Below, one piece after another: positions 6,976 through 8,782 of a DNA stretch of 8,782 bases. Made by a program: the position numbers and the translations under genes. This DNA comes from Flavobacteriales bacterium (lineage in GTDB: Bacteria; Bacteroidota; Bacteroidia; Flavobacteriales_D; Crocinitomicaceae). The stretch lies in the NCBI GenBank assembly GCA_947458985.1, contig CANHBA010000087.1, positions 1 to 8,782 of the forward strand, given 5' to 3'. The notes below the pieces were generated by a model. It saw only the letters and a program-made list of their open reading frames with translations. It searched no databases and was not told the origin of the DNA. Within the stretch, counting starts at the first letter, position 1. Each line of letters begins with the position of its first letter.

Positions 6976-7962
6976 TTAAAAGCCGTTTCGAAGGAGATAA
7001 GAAGTATCGACTAAAGCGTTAAAAAATGCAGTAAGTTGTTGTTTTTCTTTGCTGCTCAAATTGAACGCAACAATTTGTTGGTCCTGAAGCGGATGGCCAG
7101 CGCCTCCTTTTTGGTAATGCGTAAGCACAGCGTCGATGGTCTGCAAGCTGCCGTCGTGCATATAGGGATACGTTAAAGGCAAATTGCGCAAAGAAGGCAC
7201 TTTGAATTTGCCGATGTCTGAGGAGTCGTGGTGAATGCGAAAACGCCCTTGGTCCGTTTTGCCTTCATAATTGGCATATAAGCCGTTGTTGGCGGCTTCA
7301 TAGGTTGTGAAATTCGGCGCCGGATGACATTTGATACAGTACAAGTCTTCAGAAAAGATGCGCCAGCCTGCAAGTTGGTCTTTGGTCATGGCTTTTTTGT
7401 TGCCAGCCAAATATTGATCAAAAGGCGCATTCATGGAGAGCAAGCTTCTTTCGAAGGCTGAAATGCTGCGCGTGAGTACCCAAGCATCAAAGTCTCGTCC
7501 AAAAATGGCTTGGGCAGCGGCTTGGTATTCGGGAATTTGGCGCAGTTGCTTGAGAAGGTTTTTCATGTTGTGCCCCATTTCTACTGGCTCTTGTATAGGT
7601 ACAATAACTTGCAGCTCGAGCGTTTGCAAATGCGCATCAAACATAGCCGTTTTTAAAAAAGCGGCATTCAGCAAACTAGGCGCGTTGCGTTCACTCAGTT
7701 GGCCGTTGATTCCTTTGCTTTTGGCAAGGTTGTCGCTGAAAGCCTTTCGGGGGTCGTGGCAAGTGGCACAGGAAACACTGCCATCTAAGGAAAGACGCGT
7801 GTCAAAAAAAAGCTTTCTACCCAAAGCAATTTTGGCAGTATTTTGTGGGTTGTCTGAAGGAGCAGGAATACTGACCAACGCGTTGAGGTCTTGAGAACTG
7901 CCGCAGCGCAAGGCCAAAAAGCCAAGGACTAAAACAAGCGCAACGGAAGCAAAGCGCAGCAT
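6976..7962 (-). CDS. Di-heme c-type cytochrome peroxidase, MauG/MbnH-like, partner of the upstream MbnP-like protein
   Basis: A 328-residue exported di-heme protein of the bacterial cytochrome c peroxidase/MauG superfamily. Hemes attach at CATCH (65-69) and CIKCH (209-213). Other family segments are GRKLFFDTRLS (48-58), PIQEPVEMG (122-130) and PYMHDGS (266-272). Counting from the first heme His, Gln118 and Glu128 fall where the catalytic Gln and Glu lie in P. aeruginosa CCP (104/114). The intervening Trp94 position is Phe108. Tyr283 (THYQKGG) lies 14 residues after His269, the position of the CCP Met ligand that is Tyr in MauG. The enzyme is thus predicted to be MauG/MbnH-like, oxidising a protein partner. 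The N-terminus is hydrophobic with Cys20 in LALRCGSS; Arg at -1 is a poor lipobox, so lipoprotein anchoring is uncertain. The ATG is 3 bases after the MbnP-like stop codon, so the two genes form an operon. Confidence 0.93.
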   Translation of the reverse strand: MLRFASVALVLVLGFLALRCGSSQDLNALVSIPAPSDNPQNTAKIALGRKLFFDTRLSLDGSVSCATCHDPRKAFSDNLAKSKGINGQLSERNAPSLLNAAFLKTAMFDAHLQTLELQVIVPIQEPVEMGHNMKNLLKQLRQIPEYQAAAQAIFGRDFDAWVLTRSISAFERSLLSMNAPFDQYLAGNKKAMTKDQLAGWRIFSEDLYCIKCHPAPNFTTYEAANNGLYANYEGKTDQGRFRIHHDSSDIGKFKVPSLRNLPLTYPYMHDGSLQTIDAVLTHYQKGGAGHPLQDQQIVAFNLSSKEKQQLTAFFNALVDTSYLLRNGF

Positions 7963-7965
7963 GAA

Positions 7966-8782
7966 TTAAGGTTTTACAAAGCGAAATGTTTGGCGCTGGC
8001 CGTTGTCGGTTTCTACCGTAACCAAATAAATGCCGCTTTGAAGTTGTTCAAGGGCAATTGTAGCTTTGGTGTCTTTGGATGAAACTTCGGATATTTTCTG
8101 TCCGGAATTGGCAAAAACAATGTAGTTTTTGATTGTATGGTTGTTTTTTACACTAAAAGTAAATTCGCTGTCAGTTTGTATAAAGGCTAGTTGGGAAGTG
8201 TTGTTTTCTTGCGTATTGGCATTTGCTGCTAATGTGAAAACTTCTTGACTGTTCACATTTTGAAGTATTTGTTGGTTGAGGCCGGTATCGCCGTGGAGAA
8301 CACCAACACTTGAAAGCGGCATTTGATTGAGCCAGCGGTCGACATTGCAGGTGTAGTTGAGGTCAATTTGATTACCGGAATTGGTTTGAACACTGGGCAA
8401 CGTGACACTTTGTTGGTTGTTGTTGCCGAGGTTGTGCATTTCAAAATAGGCATTGGGAACGCCGTCGTTGTTGCTGTCTGCTTTGCCGCCGATAATCATG
8501 TGCATGTAACCAAAGGCCCAGCCCCAATACATGGATGGGCTCTGAAAACTGAGCGCATGGGAGTCTGGGTAGGTAGAGATATCTTGCGCGAGGGCACCTG
8601 ATTGGGTGTTGTAGCGCTTAGGAACACCAACCGTAAAGTTGATTGAATCTAGCTGATTGATATTCAAATTGCCCAGATAAAGGCTGTGTTGTTCAGGTGT
8701 GAGCAACCAGATATCGGTTGTAAAGTTGGTTTGCAAACCGTTGTCATGGAAAAGCTTGATGTCGGAAAGGTAGTAATTGAAG
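7966..8782 (-). CDS. MbnP-like protein with C-terminal T9SS (type A) sorting domain, 5'-truncated by window edge
   Basis: The frame stays open to the window edge, so the start and signal peptide are missing; the TTG at 8736 is an internal Leu codon. Visible residues are numbered from the edge. FNYYLSDIKL (1-10) is the hallmark N-terminal strand of MbnP-type proteins, followed by a GVPKRYN stretch, SMYWGWAFGYMHM (84-96) and FEMHNLGNN (113-121). Known MbnP binds copper after its di-heme partner MbnH oxidises a Trp to kynurenine; Trp86 and Trp88 are candidates here. Only one Cys (145) is visible, so the four-Cys signature of some relatives is absent. A DSNNDGVPN loop (102-110) resembles thrombospondin-type-3 calcium loops. 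Residues about 205-271 form a T9SS type A sorting domain (LQSGIYLVTVETDNGQ, ending FRFVKP), predicting export across the outer membrane. The gene is joined to the di-heme peroxidase gene by a 3-base gap. Copper binding here is inferred. Confidence 0.85.
   Translation of the reverse strand, partial: FNYYLSDIKLFHDNGLQTNFTTDIWLLTPEQHSLYLGNLNINQLDSINFTVGVPKRYNTQSGALAQDISTYPDSHALSFQSPSMYWGWAFGYMHMIIGGKADSNNDGVPNAYFEMHNLGNNNQQSVTLPSVQTNSGNQIDLNYTCNVDRWLNQMPLSSVGVLHGDTGLNQQILQNVNSQEVFTLAANANTQENNTSQLAFIQTDSEFTFSVKNNHTIKNYIVFANSGQKISEVSSKDTKATIALEQLQSGIYLVTVETDNGQRQTFRFVKP

Noticed and set aside
7433..7894. Plus-strand open frame of 153 codons opposite the di-heme peroxidase
   Set aside because: It is antisense to the heme-binding coding sequence; its Ser/Arg/Leu-rich translation is typical of shadow frames.
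8734..8736. TTG as start codon of the MbnP-like gene
   Set aside because: The frame stays open to the window edge and the upstream residues form the family-typical strand FNYYLSDIKL, so this is an internal Leu.
1..8782. CRISPR arrays, tRNA or rRNA genes, insertion sequences, prophage pieces
   Set aside because: All sequence is accounted for by tightly packed genes with gaps of at most about 65 bases, and no repeat arrays, terminal inverted repeats or transposase sequence were seen.

Overview
The window looks like a chromosomal segment of a member of Bacteroidota, possibly Flavobacteriales or a related order. The evidence is an S46 dipeptidyl-peptidase, a DUF4783 protein, a C-terminal type IX secretion (T9SS) sorting domain, start codons without Shine-Dalgarno sequences, and TAnnTTTG boxes (the Bacteroidota -7 promoter element) upstream of several genes. 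Coding density is very high. No gap between genes exceeds about 65 bases, and there are no RNA genes, insertion sequences or CRISPR arrays.

Layout, left to right: (1) 1-516 (+), the C-terminal part of an S46 peptidase with the Arg that marks the acidic-residue-specific DPP11 type. (2) 561-2456 (+), a membrane family-2 glycosyltransferase of the cellulose-synthase-like kind, with an extra signal peptide and carboxypeptidase-regulatory-like beta domain at its N-terminus. (3) 2460-2846 (-), a small secreted DUF4783 protein, convergent with the glycosyltransferase and divergent from cysS. (4) 2910-4373 (+), cysteinyl-tRNA synthetase. (5) 4395-8782 (-), a run of four same-strand genes, read from right to left: an MbnP-like protein with a T9SS sorting domain (cut by the window edge), a MauG/MbnH-like di-heme c peroxidase 3 bases downstream, aspartyl-tRNA synthetase 39 bases further on with its own candidate promoter, and a DUF3050 protein 25 bases after that.

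The two tRNA synthetases are housekeeping genes. The most interesting unit is the right-hand pair. MbnP and MbnH were characterised in the methanobactin operon of a methanotroph, where the di-heme enzyme MbnH oxidises a Trp of the copper protein MbnP to kynurenine. Here the same kind of pair sits outside any visible methanobactin context. The MbnP-like partner carries a T9SS export signal. By residue spacing, the peroxidase has the MauG-type Tyr heme ligand but a Phe where the inter-heme Trp normally lies. The glycosyltransferase with its extracytoplasmic beta domain is a second unusual architecture. Family names rest on motif recognition by eye; no database search was run.
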